This document shows positions 15,101 through 30,100 of a stretch of DNA of 64,000 nucleotides, piece by piece. Origin of the DNA: Antedon bifida (taxonomy: Eukaryota > Echinodermata > Crinoidea > Comatulida > Antedonidae); contig OY727096.1 in the NCBI GenBank assembly GCA_963402885.1, forward strand, positions 10,955,820-11,019,819, read 5' to 3'. A program made the position numbers and the translations under genes. The notes beneath the pieces were generated by a model. It saw only the letters and a list, made by a program, of their open reading frames with translations, was not told the origin of the DNA and made no database searches. The stretch's first letter is position 1. Each line of letters begins with the position of its first letter.

Positions 15101-18100
15101 CAGTTAAAATTGTACTACAGGTATTAAATAGTACATAATTCAGTCATAATTTCTTCAACAGGTCCAGTTATAAATAACCAGACATTTTTATTGTTTATCC
15201 TCTGAGACAAGTACTTGTGCCTACTGATATTTCCACATTCCATAGGTTGTTACCAATTGCTATTCAGGTCAAGGAGTGTAAAACTTAGGCATGAAGTTGG
15301 GCTTGTTTCTGCTGCAACTGCCCAAAATACAGTATAAAAATATGGGTATAAAATACGGTATTTTTTATACCATATTTTTTAATACCCCATTTCTGCTAAC
15401 AATACTTTGTGGGTGGTCGTGTTTTTTTTATGAGCCCAGTTTCTGCTGCCAAAAAAATATGATATAAATACGGTATTCAAAAAATACCGTATTAAATATG
15501 GTATTTTCTTGGCAGCAGAAAAAGGAGCGTTGATATGATTATTTTGGATGTATCAGTCACTGTTTAAATTAGGGACCTATTTCAAAAACAATTAAAAAAA
15601 CATCAGTTGGTTTGACATGCATTTTTAAAACAACAATTGAAATCATTGATATTTTTATTTACACTACACTGTTACAGTAGCAACCCCTTCCAACACCCCT
15701 ATGCAGGTGATACTTTCCTAAGAAATGAGCAAGAGGCAGCACTGTGCAGTATATGTTTTAATATTGTAAACTCCTTTTATAAGCATAATGCAGATAAAGG
15801 GTACATTTTTGTTCATTTGATAGGAGTTACTCCAGTTATATTATTTCATATTGGTTGTTAATGATAAACAATCGTTTAATATGGAATATGGTAAATGGAA
15901 AATGTGTTCCAAACTATACTTGGTTATTTTGACTAAAAATACAATTTTTATTTTTACATACAAAAATTGTTTTATTCCACAAACAGAAATAATGACAATC
16001 AATTATTGAATATTTCAAATTCATAGAAAACAATACTATGTATCACATCACTGCTTATCCAATATGTGTTTTAACCTTGACAAATATTTGTATGCAGAAA
16101 AAAATAAGATATAATTAAGTTTAATAATTTAATATATTTTAAAATACATTATAAATATTCACAGTATGACTTAATCTAATGCTGAAAGAGTATTTTTGTA
16201 TTAAATGTTTGAGTATTTTAAAGTTTACTGTAAGTTTATTGATAGTTTACTTGAAATGTTCAAGCATGTGATGTATAGGCATACTGTATGTGTGTATAAT
16301 ATCAACATTGCCATTTTAACATTTCTTTAACATAACTTAATTACTGATGTTGAAGGACATGGTTCAGACACTTCCAATTACCACCACAACAGCCACCCAC
16401 AATGTTCTAGCTCTTTACCATAGGTGTGCATACATACACCTTTTCACTCAGTATACATGAAAAGTCTGGAATTATGAGGCTACTTGAGGAGGACAACTTA
16501 AGTCTAGACAGGTGAAGAGGAAACCACTTCCTTTGTTGACCTAATTACACAGATTTGGAAACTGGCCATTAATTGATATACATACTACCCTTTTACACCA
16601 TAAAAATAAACTGCAGTACCATAACCCATCCAAACACAAACAGATAGATACAACATGTACTATGCCACATGTAGTCCAAGAGCATTAGGGTTTGACCCGG
16701 ACATTTCTGGTAACAAGCTAATTTTTTCAGGAAAGGTCCAGAACTATGATTGGAACATCATACTAAAAGTCCTGAAAAATCCTCCTTGTGCTCTCCGAGA
16801 AATCCAAGATGGCGTCCAAAACGGCTGCCATTTTAATTAGTCTATAACTTTGTAACCGCTTGTCGTAGAGTATTGATTTTGGTGTCAAATAGTTCACAAT
16901 ATATACATTCCTATTTGCTCTAACAGAAAAATTTGTCAAAAAATGGCCGCTACTACAGTTTCTGGCAGTTTGACCTTTGACCTGGTCTTATCATATCTTG
17001 GTAATGGCTTGTCATAGAGAATTGAGATTAGGCCCAAATTGTTCAGAACATGCATATTTTTATTTGGTGTAATGAAATATTTTATCCCAAAATGACCGGA
17101 AGTGAGGTTATTGACCTCTTATTTACCTATTCATATATCTTCCTATCCTATATCTATTCCTATATACAGTATCTCAAGAAACATTTGTCGTATAGCGTTA
17201 CTTTTGGTATCAAATTGTTTGGAACATATACATTTCTATTTAGTCTAATTGAACAGTTTGCCCTAAAATGCTCGGAAGTAAGTTAATTTATTGAAAATTA
17301 AAAAAATCAAAGAGCTGCATAGGCAGAGTATATGAATACTGTAGATAAAATCAAAATCAATGTTTTAACTCTGCCTTAAAACATGTTTTGGGCATAGCAC
17401 ATCATCAGGTAAAGTGAATTGTTACAAAAAGAAAATATTAAGTCAATAACTTACAAAGAATAACTGTTGTCAGTGGCTAATCAAAGTTGGTTAATTAAAC
17501 AAAAAAATGGGTTATTCTACAACAAGTGTTACATTTTATTGGGTATGAACTATACTAGACAAGAAAAAAACCAAAATAATAATTTATTTAACTTTGATAG
17601 AACAAAGAATATCGGTAACTCTTGTTACAAAAAATGGACACGGTAATTGAAATTCTCATACTAGTTATGGTTGAAAAGTTATTGCTACAAAATGTCACCC
17701 TAATATGTAGATGTCATGAATACATTTTAAATGCTTTATTCGTCTGTAACTCGCGTTTATTATTAGTGCTTTTGTTGAAATCACGTCGTTATTTTCTTCA
17801 TATTTTCAGAAATATTATAGAAATTACGATAATTATTTTTGTTAATAGAAGTATAACTTTTATGTAATTTAGGGAATGTAAAGACTTTATGATACTGTGA
17901 GAATGAAATTTTCAGGTCATACATTTCGCATGGAAATGCCCAATTGGCAAACACTATGTACATGGCATATATTATACTCCGGATTGTCAAAAACAAATGT
18001 TAAAGACCATTTTATTTGTAAAAATAATGCATTTTGAAACATGAAACCAGGTCATTCCTTGAGAATGCACTCTTGAATGTTCTCTAACCGGCAAGCCTAG

Positions 18101-21100
18101 ACTTATCACATTTTGAACTGTTTAAAGATGAAAACAAATGAACGTCATAACTGTTTTGGGCAAACATGCAACAACACCCATACAGATGATGATAATGTGA
18201 AAGAAGCAACAAACACTAAGATGTTGAAGATGCAACAAACACCAAGATGTTGAAGATGCAACATCAGATGATGAATGACTGTAACAGAATGCTGCTGATC
18301 AATCTTACAGGGATTTAAAGACCCTTATTTCGCATATTTTTAATATATAATAAATCCTATATAGGGCATATGGCGATAATTTGTTCAGTTTAAACAGTTA
18401 AATATGTAACTGGGGGACTAGCTCAAATGGTAGAGCGCTCACTTAGCATGTGAGAGGTACCGAGATCATTGCCCGGGTCTTCCAATCTATTTTTCATGGA
18501 TTTCTGCAAGGACCAAATAAAATCAGAATCTGAAAAAAAATGTCTATGCATGCCGGGTAAAGAGCGTTGACGTGAAATACCTAGGGTACATTCTCTTTTT
18601 ATCATAAATAAACCATACGGTATAACGAACATTTAAAACAAGGAATGTTTGAAAATGCATTATTTTCACAAAGTCAACAAGGCCATATGGCTGCAGTCGC
18701 GTGCGCAAATTTGATTTATTGTTTACTGACCGACCGACCGATCTACCGACTAATCGACCAAAATTGCTGAAAATGTTTAAAAATGTTGATAAATTTTTAA
18801 AAACATTTATATTTGCCTCCAAGTATTAATATCCACTGTCAAAATAACGAAAAAATATGAATATCAGTTAGCGTTTACCGACCGACCGAAATTGCTGAAA
18901 ATGTTAAAAAATGTTGAACAATTTTTAAAAACATTTATATTTGCCTCCAAGTATTAATATCTATGTCAAAATAACGAAAAAATATGAATATGATTTAGTG
19001 TTTACCGACCGACCAACCAACCGAAATTGCTGAAAATGTTTAAAAACATTTATATTTGCCTCCAAGTATTAATATCCAGTGTCAAAATAACGATAAAAAT
19101 ATGAATATGAGTTAGTGTTTACCGACCAACCGACCAACTGAAATTGCTGAAAATGTTAACAATTTTGTAAAACAATTTATATTTGCCTCCAAGTATTAAT
19201 ATCCAGTGTAAAAATAATGAAAAAAATATGAATATTGAGTTAGTGGTTACCGACCGACATAGTGAGCTATAGAGTCGCGTTTGCACGCGACTAAAAATTG
19301 CCTAACGGGTCCTTGACATTTGTCTTTTGTTACTTAGCCAACTTTGATTAGCCACTTTTGACTTTATATTTTCTTTTTGTAACAATTCACTTTACCTGAT
19401 GATGTGCTATGCCCAAAATATGTTTTAAGGCAGAGTTAAAACTTTGATTTTGATTTTATCTACAGTATTCATATACTTTTCTTTGATTTTTTTAATTTTA
19501 AATAAATTAACTTACTTCCGAACATTTTAGGGCAACCTGTTGTACTAGACTAAATAGAAATGTATATGTTCCAAACAATTTGACTCCAAAAGTAATGCTC
19601 TACGACAAATATTTCTTGAGATACGGTAAAAGATATATGAATAGGTCAATAAGAGGTCAATAACCTCACTTCCGGTCATTTTGGGATAAAATATTTCATT
19701 ACACCAAATAAAAATATGCATGTTCTGAACAATTTGGGCCTAATCTCAATTCTCTATGACAAGCCATTACCGAGATATGATAAGACCAGGTCAAAGGTCA
19801 AACTGCCAGAAACTGTAGTAGCGGCCATTTTTTGACAAACTTTTCTGTTAGAGCAAATAGGAATGTATATATTGTGAACTATTTGACACCAAAATCAATA
19901 CTCTATGACAAGCGGTTACAAAGTTATAGACTAATTAAAATGGCAGCCATTTTGGACGCCATCTTGGATTTCTCAGAGAGCACAAGGAGGATTTTTCAGG
20001 ACTTTTAGTATGATGTTCCAATCATAGTTCTGGACCTTTCCTGAAAAAATTAGCTTGTTACCAGAAATGTCCGGGTCCTCCTATACTTATGAACTAATGC
20101 TCTTGGACGGGTACAGTTCCCAATTAAATTTACAAGAACATTTTTGTATGGAGGATTATTAATTTAACATAGAAAAGGACTCTTCAAGAGAAACACTATC
20201 AAGTGCTATTGGAGAGAGTTCATGGAGGTATGCTTTCATCACAAGCAAGGTTAGAGTCCTCACAGGGAAGCTTTCAGACTCAACCTATGGAGTTGTATAC
20301 TGTATGCTGCATGCAATGTGAAAGCATAACTCTGTAGATCTCAACATGCCCTAACAAACTGAAATGTTGGCTCTTAATATTTGGTGCTTGGTTTCTCAAT
20401 ACAACTGTTTTTATTCATTGGTGTTTCTCTCAAAACTAGGGGGGAAAAACAGATGTTTTGCAGGGTATCATTCTAACTAAGCAATATGGAATAAAGAATA
20501 CTGTTACATACATTTGTGGCATATATGAATTAACCAGCATTGTGATGTATTCCTTTGGGATGTTATAACCACATCCTAATCTACTACAGGGTACTTGGCA
20601 TTGACAACTCCTTTGTATTTGGTTGCCCAATCTTCATAATACCCACACAATTAAGCAAGTGTGACATGAATGAATGAGCCTCTGTTTTTTTTATCCATCC
20701 TATATGGACATTTTTGTAAAAATCGTTTTTTACAGTAAACAAAAACCATAATATAATGTTCAAAATAGGTTAACATTTTAATTAGGTATTGTATGTGTAG
20801 TTATTAGCAAGAGTTTGAAATGAAAATATTTCTAAGGGTCTGTTTCTGCTGAAAAAATAAAAATAATCAATTTTTCCTAAACCACAATGTTTACCACAAG
20901 CCACAGAATTGACCGTGTTGTGCACAACTGAACATTTTTTCCGATGTTAATCGGTTATCTGGTAATTGCTTTTTAAAAATCACGTCATCCATACCAACAG
21001 CGCAGTTAAAGTTATGGAAGGCAGATGAGAGTTGGTTTGTTTGAACATCCTATGGCTGCCTAAAACTCTCACATGTAGGATTAAAAATTAAAAATTGAAC

Positions 21101-24100
21101 TCTTTAATACGTAAAGCTATATTATTTGTAAAATAAACATCTAGGCCTACTACCATACCACATACAACAGAATAATGATGTTATATTAATAAGGGCACGT
21201 CGGCGAGAAAAGTTCGTTTCGCCGTTGGTCCTACTCTAGGCCTTAGCTAGGCTATATATTTCTACCGAAACAACAGGCCTAAAAAAGGACACGCAAAACA
21301 TTGTTAGCCTGGACTGGTGGGATATAACGGTGTACTTGTAACGCAGAGTCTCTTGGTATAATTCTCCCCCACAAAATAATAACAATCAAATGTTTAACAT
21401 TTGATTGTTATTGTTATGTTTGCTGATCGTCGTCGATCGCGCAAATAAACAGCATGCTTTGTAGAATGAGGGTTGCCATACTCTAGAGGTCAAAGTGTGG
21501 TCAATAATCGCTATTTGTGTTGCAGCTCAAAACTGCTCTGCAATAATCGGTTAAAACAAGAAATAATCGATTAAAACATGCAATGGATTGAGTGTTTTTA
21601 ATTGGTTATTTTTTAATCGGTTATTTCATTTTGCGCCGTTTCTGCTGCCAAAAAATAATCGATTAAAAAATAAACGGTTAATTATCGATTATTTCTGTTC
21701 AGCAGAAACAGGCCCTAAGGGCCTGTTCAGACCTACGGAGTTATGCTTTTGTATTGTACGCGGCGTACAACTCCATAGGTCTGAACCAGGAAAAGATTAG
21801 TGGAAGCCACCTCGTACGACACTACTCTTTCGTTCGTTACGACAGCTCAAGGTACAAGATTAGTGGACGCCGCTTATGATACGAAAGTCATGCATCAACA
21901 ATTTTGACCTGTAACCAATCAAATTTACTCCTGCATACCAGATGTTCACCCAAATCGGTGACAATTCAGTTTGAAACGAAAGCGTTAGCTAGGCAAATCT
22001 GAACACTTTGCTGTTACGACGCTAATTATAATATGACATTGCTTGCGATACGAAAGCATAACTCCATGGATCTGAACATACCCTAAGTTTATGATGACAC
22101 CATACCATGCATATTAGAAATACTCTTGATATTGTAAATCACAGGGAGGAATATTCAACTGATAAATCAAAAATTCAAATTATTTTGTGAAGAGTTGGGC
22201 ATGTATGGTATGTATTGTACAAACAAGTGTAATGCTCTAGGCCATCCTAAGTTTTCTAATTTATAGATCTATCATGTGGATTTTAATGGGAATCACTAGG
22301 CATACTGTTAAATTAATCTAGTTAATTCAGGCATGATATAAAGGACTGTATAATGGGAGAGGGGGTAATCTTATAATATTACAAGTCCATCACCACTAAC
22401 CCAGACCTGAATTTATTGTTAGTTATTTTATAATAGTCTGTCTCAACTGATGTCATCGCTCAAATGAACCAGGTCTAGGTTTTCAATGGAACAGGCCTGT
22501 TTAGTCTCCAAGAACAAAGACCTCATTTATACACAGTAAAAACCTCTTCAATTTCAGGTAATAAGAAAAATCTTGACTGAAGATGCTAGCATCTGACCAG
22601 TGGCGTATCCAGTGGGGGGACCAGGGGCCCGGCCCCCCACTGATTTGGTGTCCGTCGGCACATCATCGCGTCCGTCGGCAAACAAAGGTGCCGGGGGAAA
22701 AAAATAAAGTTAGGCAAATAAGAATAAACTATTATTCTGACAATAATTGAACTGTAAATATAAGTGTTTGTTTATTTACATATCATATCATTCCCTTCAG
22801 ATCAACTATTTTTTATTTTCATTACATCTAGCTAATCAAACACGTAAAAAATGTGGTTAAAATATCTAAAGCGTCATTCCCACTAGAACGCAACGCAGCG
22901 ACGCAAAGTGCTGTATGGCGTAATCACAAGTGGGAACCGACGACGCAACAATACTGCAAACATCGCAGGTTTGATTTCACGCAGGCGGGGGCAAACATAA
23001 TTATTGGAAGGGCATTTTGTTACATTGCGTCGGTTGCATTACGTTGCGTCGCCAGTGGGAACCACGCTTTATCAACTAGCACGTATGGCCGTACGCGCTA
23101 GATTGTTTACTCAAAAGTCTTTGAACGGTCCGGTGCCCTTACCCTATTAAACCTTGTTTTTGCAGTTGAGCCTCTCATGACCTGGGATTTGTATGTCTTC
23201 TTACGCTAAGATTATATAGTTCCACATGCCATGTGCTTTTTTCTCTAAGATATATTTATTATAAGTGCCAAAAACCCGTTTTTTTTTCTCGCTATGAGGC
23301 CTTTATTATTCAAATTTTTGAAAGAAAAAGCACACATACCATAAAAAATATCCATGTATTTCATTTTTGGAACAGAATATTCCGTGAGGCTCAACTACAA
23401 AACCAACATTTTGTGATATGATGTCATCGTAAGCCAATCAAAGCTGAGCTTTCTCGTGATTGGCATTGCTCACGGTTGAATGATTTTGGATTCTGGCTGA
23501 TTTGATTGGTGGATGCGAATCACCCGCAGCGGAATGTTTTCTCTCGCGCGTGTACCATGAAGTCGATCATACGGTCTCTCTGATCGTTACTACACAAAGT
23601 TAGAGCAATATATGAATTTGTCCGAATTCCGTTAAGTAAACAACTTTATATATTTTATAAGCATTTAATAACATGTTTTATTGATATTTCCAATGGTGAT
23701 ATATAAAATAAATTACTAAAAAACGTAATTATTTTAACCAAAAATGGCGTAGGCTAGTTAATAGAATTGTCGACTGAGGCCAAAAATTGTTTTACTTCTT
23801 TTGTGGCTAAAAACGATCATTTTCGGCGATGTTTTAGACCCTATATTTCGAAAACTACAAGTCAGATTTTCGTTATTCTTTCTTTATTGTAATATTAATA
23901 CAACATACTAACAGATAATGTTTAATTTGGTTTTAATTTTGCATCGTTATCCCATATAAGACAATATGACTATGCAATCCTAGAACATATATTGATCAGG
24001 TGTATGTACAGGTAATGACACTAATTTTGTCGGCAAATTGGCAATTCCCGGCCCCCACAACTTCAAAATCCTGGATACGCCACTGCATCTGACCCATCAT

Positions 24101-27100
24101 GGTTTATACAAAGTTAAATCAGTAGATCCAGATCCTGCTAATTCGATAGTGCTAATCAAACCCTTCTCGGGTATAAACTTGTTACATACTAATTACTAAC
24201 TACTATCAGAATCAAATGTATTACAGTCAACTCTCCCAATACCAGACACCTTTGGTCTGACCAATGTCTGGTATTGGGAATGTGTTTTTCATGCTAAAAT
24301 GAATTTGGGCATTTTTGGTATTGGGAGAGTTTCTGGTTTTCAAAGAGTCCGGTATTTGGAGAGTTGACTGTATCTACCAATAACTCCCAAAATGTAGAGT
24401 GAACATAACTTTCTGTTAATATAGCATAGTAGTTTTTCAAGTGTTTATTTTTGGTATATCTTCCAGGCCTGTAGGCAGTTTTTGGTTTAAAGTTCTTAGA
24501 AATACTGTGCATTCCACATGTTGTAAGACCATCAAATTTCACTTTGAAGTGTAAATTAAATACCAGAAATCAATATTTTCATCCCTACTGTTATCTTAGT
24601 CCTTTTCACACAGAAATACATTGCGAAATATATGTTGGTAAATAAATAGGCATTATTGATAGTCTAGACCACTTCTCACATAAGGGTATTTAATATTGTT
24701 AATGTTTCTTGTATAAAAGTGATTCCACAGGTTCCAATATTTAAAATCATTTCATATGTGTGTGTGTGAAAGGGACTTTGTAAATCTAAAGGTGTGCTTA
24801 TTTCGACAAGGAACTCAACTCAAAGTAACTAGAACTGATTGTAACTAGTTGCGATTACCAAAACGCATGCACATCATGATATGAACCAGTGTGTGTGCAT
24901 AAGCACTTATTTGGAAACATCAAACTGGTTAAACAAAACCGGTTACCATTACTGATCGTGATTTTTAGTTTTTAGATGCACTCACTTCCTTTCAGTTCCG
25001 AAAAAAAAGTAAACAACTGTATGCTTACAGTATGTTGACATTTTTTGTGTGCCAGTCAGTTGTGTTCAGTTGCTTGAAGTGTGTTTATGTCAATTGAGTT
25101 CCGTGTCGACATAAAAAGCTTCCTAACGCTAATCCGCGGCCTGGTTCAGACACAAAAATATGTACGCCGCTTACATAACTCCACCGTAACTCCGCGAGTC
25201 TGAACATACCCATAGATATAAAAAACATGTCAGACAATAAGTAATTCTCTTGAAAGGGCATTAAAAGGATCAGAGCAGTTCAAGGGTCACACTGACATCA
25301 CATGATTTAGGTATTACTACAGTACTTGCGAAATCCTGCAATATATTGTTCATAACAAAAACCATAATTATAATGAGTATACAGAAAGGTTACGAACAAT
25401 ACCATATTGTTTATTGAAAAAGGACAGAAATTAATAATGCAATCAAATTATTTGTTTTGCCATAGTATTACAATCATATGACATCTGAAAGTAAAATAGG
25501 CCTACTGTTATGATTCCATGCATCAGTCTTGCTGTTTCTGCGGTCCAATTAAATTAAACAATTTTAATTAATTTATAAATGTTGGCAAGGTGACCTCCTA
25601 ATGATTTGTGAGGTCCCCCAATTTTTAGGGTTAATGTATTCTTATATTTTACAGAATTAACAAATGCTTGCACTGTTTACAGCAACACCCTTATATTCAA
25701 TGAAAGAAAACAAAAGCATTCTTGGCCCATTCTTTTGCCTACAGACTGCACCCTTTGAGAGTGTGCAAAACATTGTCACCAAAATATGTATGGAACTGGC
25801 CATTTTCACTCACAGCTTTTTCTGCCACTAAAAAATAACCGGTTATTAACCGTGTGAATAAATTAATCCCAATTTCTTGACAGCAGAAACAGGACAAATT
25901 TCTGGTTAAATAGTAGCCTGAAAATAATGGTTAAACACCATATAACCAGTTATTTGCTGTGCAACTTTTAGCTGAAACGCAAAATAACGTTTATTTGATT
26001 GACAGCCACTGATCTTGAGTCAACTAAACGTTTGAATTGACCACCAGAGCTCATTGCATTTTGGGTAAGTGCTAACAATTTCTGTCAACGACCACCCACT
26101 GATTGAGCAGAAACTATTTTTACATCTATTTTTAAATAAACGGTTTATTCGGCAATGCAGAGAAACACTGGCTGGCATAGTGAATAAAATGACTACTACA
26201 ATCAAATTGAAAAGATTATTTGAGGTCTATACCACACAGTGACCTGTAAAGCAACTGATACCAATTGGAACAGGTTGGGAGATGGCACACTGACAAAATG
26301 TACACTATTATAATGCACTATTTTATAGTGCTGGTGCCAATAGCTTATGCCAAATAATTATAGTGCCTCTATTGTTTGGTCATGCTTTTATAAATTACCT
26401 GAACATTTATTTTTCCATCTTGGAACCTCTGTCTGATGGCTCATACAATGTTATCCCTGGCTGCATCAAAGTGCCTATTGTATTCCTTACAGAATAGGTG
26501 CTGATGTAAACAAATTGGAAGTGTTAAAAGTTTGCAACTGTTTGTAATTGGTCAGATAATTGCTCACCCTCAATGATATTTAACAAATTGACATAAATGT
26601 TGACAATATATTTATTTAATGTAAATTGTATTATTTGATGTAAACAAAACGAATAACTTAAAGTACACAGTACTGCCAATTTATGATTTTTTTTTTATTT
26701 TTAGTCAATAGGAGTATTACTTGCTGAAATTTTGAACTTTACACGCCTAAACCACAGGATACAAAAATGGTTTTGTGGTTAAAAAATGTGTTTTTAAATG
26801 AAATGAACAATATTATCATGTTGTTGTATCCTATAAGTTGTATTTTAGGTTTATCTGGGATTGGAATATAAACAATGAATAACAGTACAGTAATTGCTTT
26901 CCCAGTTCTCATGTGGGATATTACATTTGGAAATGGTTTACAATGTGTTAAGACACTATGGGGAGCTCTATACTTCCTTTTTTTTATATTGATCTACCAT
27001 CAGTAGTTTCAGATACGGTAGGTTAGAATTTTGTTACAAAATAAATGAGAAAGATGGCAGATTTTGCAGAATCTGCTTTCCATCCAGCACATCAGATTTT

Positions 27101-30100
27101 ACATCATTACAGTAGACTCTGCTCGTAGTTAACATTAAAAAAAAAATCTCTTTGAATTTTGAGGAGAGGCATTGGTTCCCACTTGGACGAAACAAGCGAC
27201 ATTTTGGATTATGCATCGTTGTGGTTTATCGAATGTGTGGTGCTAAACTGCGCAAACCAAGCGCAAACAGCGCAAACCAAGCGCAAACCTCAAAAAACCC
27301 TGCGCAAACCTCCTCCAAATGGCTTATTATTGGTTCTATCATGACCAGGACTATCATAGCAGGTAATTTATAAAAAAAAAAATTATGAAATTGCTGAAAG
27401 TTGGGCGAAAAACATCATTTTTTGGGTAAAATGTCAGATTTTACAGTGCAAATCGCGCAAATTTAAAAAAAAACCTGCACAAATCTCCTCCAAATGGCTT
27501 ATTATTGGTTCTATCATGACTAGGACTATCATAGCAAGTAATTTATGGAAAAAAAATAATGAAATTGCTGTAAGTTGGCTTTTTTTGGGGCGAAAAACAT
27601 CATTTTTTTGGGTGAAATGTCAGATTTTACAGTGTAAATCGCGCAAACCTAAAAAAAACCTGCGCAAACCTCCACCAAATCACTTATTATTGGTTCTATT
27701 ATGACTAGGACTATCATAGCAAGTAATTTATGGAAAAAAAATAATGAAATTGCTGTAAGTTGGCTTTTTTTGGGGCGAAAAACATCATTTTTTTGGGTGA
27801 AATGTCAGATTTTACAGTGTAAATCGCGCAAACCTAAAAAAAACCTGCGCAAACCTCCACCAAATCACTTATTATTGGTTCTATCATGACTAGGACTATC
27901 ATAGCAAGTAATTTATGGAAAAAAAATAATGAAATTGCTGTAAGTTGGCTTTTTTTTGGACGAAAAACATCATTTTTTGGGTGAAATGTCAGATTTTACA
28001 GTATAAATCGCGCAAGCCTTAAAAACCCTGCGCAAACCTCCACCAAATCACTTATTATTGGTTCTATCATGACTTGGACTATCATAGCAAGTAATTTATG
28101 AAAAAAAAATAATGGAATTGCTGTAAGTTGGCCTTTTTTTTGGCCGAAAAACATCATTTTTTTGGTGAAATGTCAGATTTTACAGTGTAAATCGTGCAAA
28201 CCTAAAAAAAACCTGCGCAAACCTCCACCAAATCACTTATTATTGGTTCTATCATGACTAGGACTATCGTAGCAAGTAATTTATGGAAAAAACTAATGAA
28301 ATTGCTGTAAGTTGGCTTTTTTTTGGGCGAAAAACATCATTTTTTGGGTAAAATGTCAGATTTTACAGTGTAAATCGCGCAAACCTAAAAAAACCTGCGC
28401 AAACCTCCTCCAAATGGCTTATTATTGGTTCTATCATGACTAGGACTATCAAAGCAAGTAATTTATGGAAAAAAAATAATGAAATTGCTGTACGTTGGCT
28501 TTTTTTTGGCCGAAAAACATCATTTTTTTGGTGAAATGTCAGATTTTACAGTGTAAATCGCGCAAACCTAAAAAAACCCTGCGCAAACCTCCTCCAAATG
28601 GCTTATTATTATGGTTCTATCATGACTAGGACTATCATAGCAAGTAATTTATGAAAAAAAAATTATGAAATTGATGTAAGTGGTAATGTAAATATCAATT
28701 TTGGATTTACGAAACATTTCAACAAAAGAAGACAGAATTAACAAATGCTTGCACTGTTTACAGCAACACCCTTATATTCAATGAAAGAAAACAAAAGCAT
28801 TCTTGGCCCATTCTTTTGCCTACAGACTGCACCCTTTGAGAGTGTGCAAAACATTGTCACCAAAATATGTATGGAACTGGCCATTTTCACTCACAGCTTT
28901 TTCTGCCACTAAAAAATAACCGGTTATTAACCGTGTGAATAAATTAATCCCAATTTCTTGACAGCAGAAACAGGACAAATTTCTGGTTAAATAGTAGCCT
29001 GAAAATAATGGTTAAACACCATATAACCAGTTATTTGCTGTGCAACTTTTAGCTGAAACGCAAAATAACGTTTATTTGATTGACAGCCACTGATCTTGAG
29101 TCAACTAAACGTTTGAATTGACCACCCAAAAAATGATGTTTTTCGCCCAAAAAAAGCGCCAACTTACAGCAATTTATTATTTTTTGTTCATAAATTACTT
29201 GCTATGATAGTCCTAGTCATGATAGAACAAATAATAAGCCATTTGGAGGAGGTTTGCGCAGGGTTTTTTTAGGTTTGCGCGATTTACACTGTAAAATCTG
29301 ACATTTTACCCAAAAAATGATGTTTTTCGCCCAAAAAAAAGCCAACTTACAGCAATTTCATTATTTTTTTTTTCATAAATTACTTGCTATGATAGTCCTA
29401 GTCATGATAGAACAAATAATAAGCCATTTGGAGGAGGTTTGCGCAGGGTTTTTTTAGGTTTGCGCGATTTACACTGTAAAATCTGACATTTTACCCAAAA
29501 AATGATGTTTTTCGCCCAAAAAAGAGCCAACTTACATCAATTTCATTATTTTTTTTCCCATAAATTACTTGCTATGATAGTCCTAGTCATGATAGAACCA
29601 ATAATAAGTGATTTGGTGGAGGTTTGCTCAGGTTTTTTTTAGGTTTGCGCGATTTACACTGTAAAATCTGACATTTCACCCAAAAAATGATGTTTTTCGC
29701 CCAAAAAAAAAGCCAACTTACAGAAATTTCATTATTTTTTTTTTCATAAATTACTTGCTATGATAGTCCTAGACATGATAGAACAAATAATAAGCCATTT
29801 GGAGGAGGTTTGCGCAGGTTTTTTTTAGGTTTGCGCGATTTACACTGTAAAATCTGACATTTTACCCAAAAAATGATGTTTTTCGCCCAAAAAAAGCCAA
29901 CTTACAGCAATTTCATTATTTTTTTTCCATAAATTACTTGCTATGATAGTCCTAGTCATGATAGAACCAATAATAAGCCATTTGGAGAAGGTTTGCGCAG
30001 GTTTTTTTTTAATTTGCCCGATTTGCACTGTAAAATCTGACATTTTACCCAAAAAATGATGTTTTTCGCCCAACTTTCAGCAATTTCGTAATTTTTTTTT

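Larger units (their letters stand above)
16674..20108. mobile_element. Large palindromic element with about 0.8-kb arms
   Basis: The left arm (16674 to about 17505) is the inverse of the right arm (about 19325-20108). The ends read GTCCAAGAGCATTAG and CTAATGCTCTTGGAC. Arm landmarks include AAGATGGCGTCCAAAACGGC / TTTGGACGCCATCTTGG, and a shared 20-base block CACTTTACCTGATGATGTGC at about 19389 (inverse at about 17400). The roughly 1.8-kb loop contains a tRNA-Ala-like sequence and a tandem array. No transposase is visible. Arms differ by a few percent and by small indels (the left end lacks an 11-base stretch after CATTAG). No convincing target duplication was found. Confidence 0.75.
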
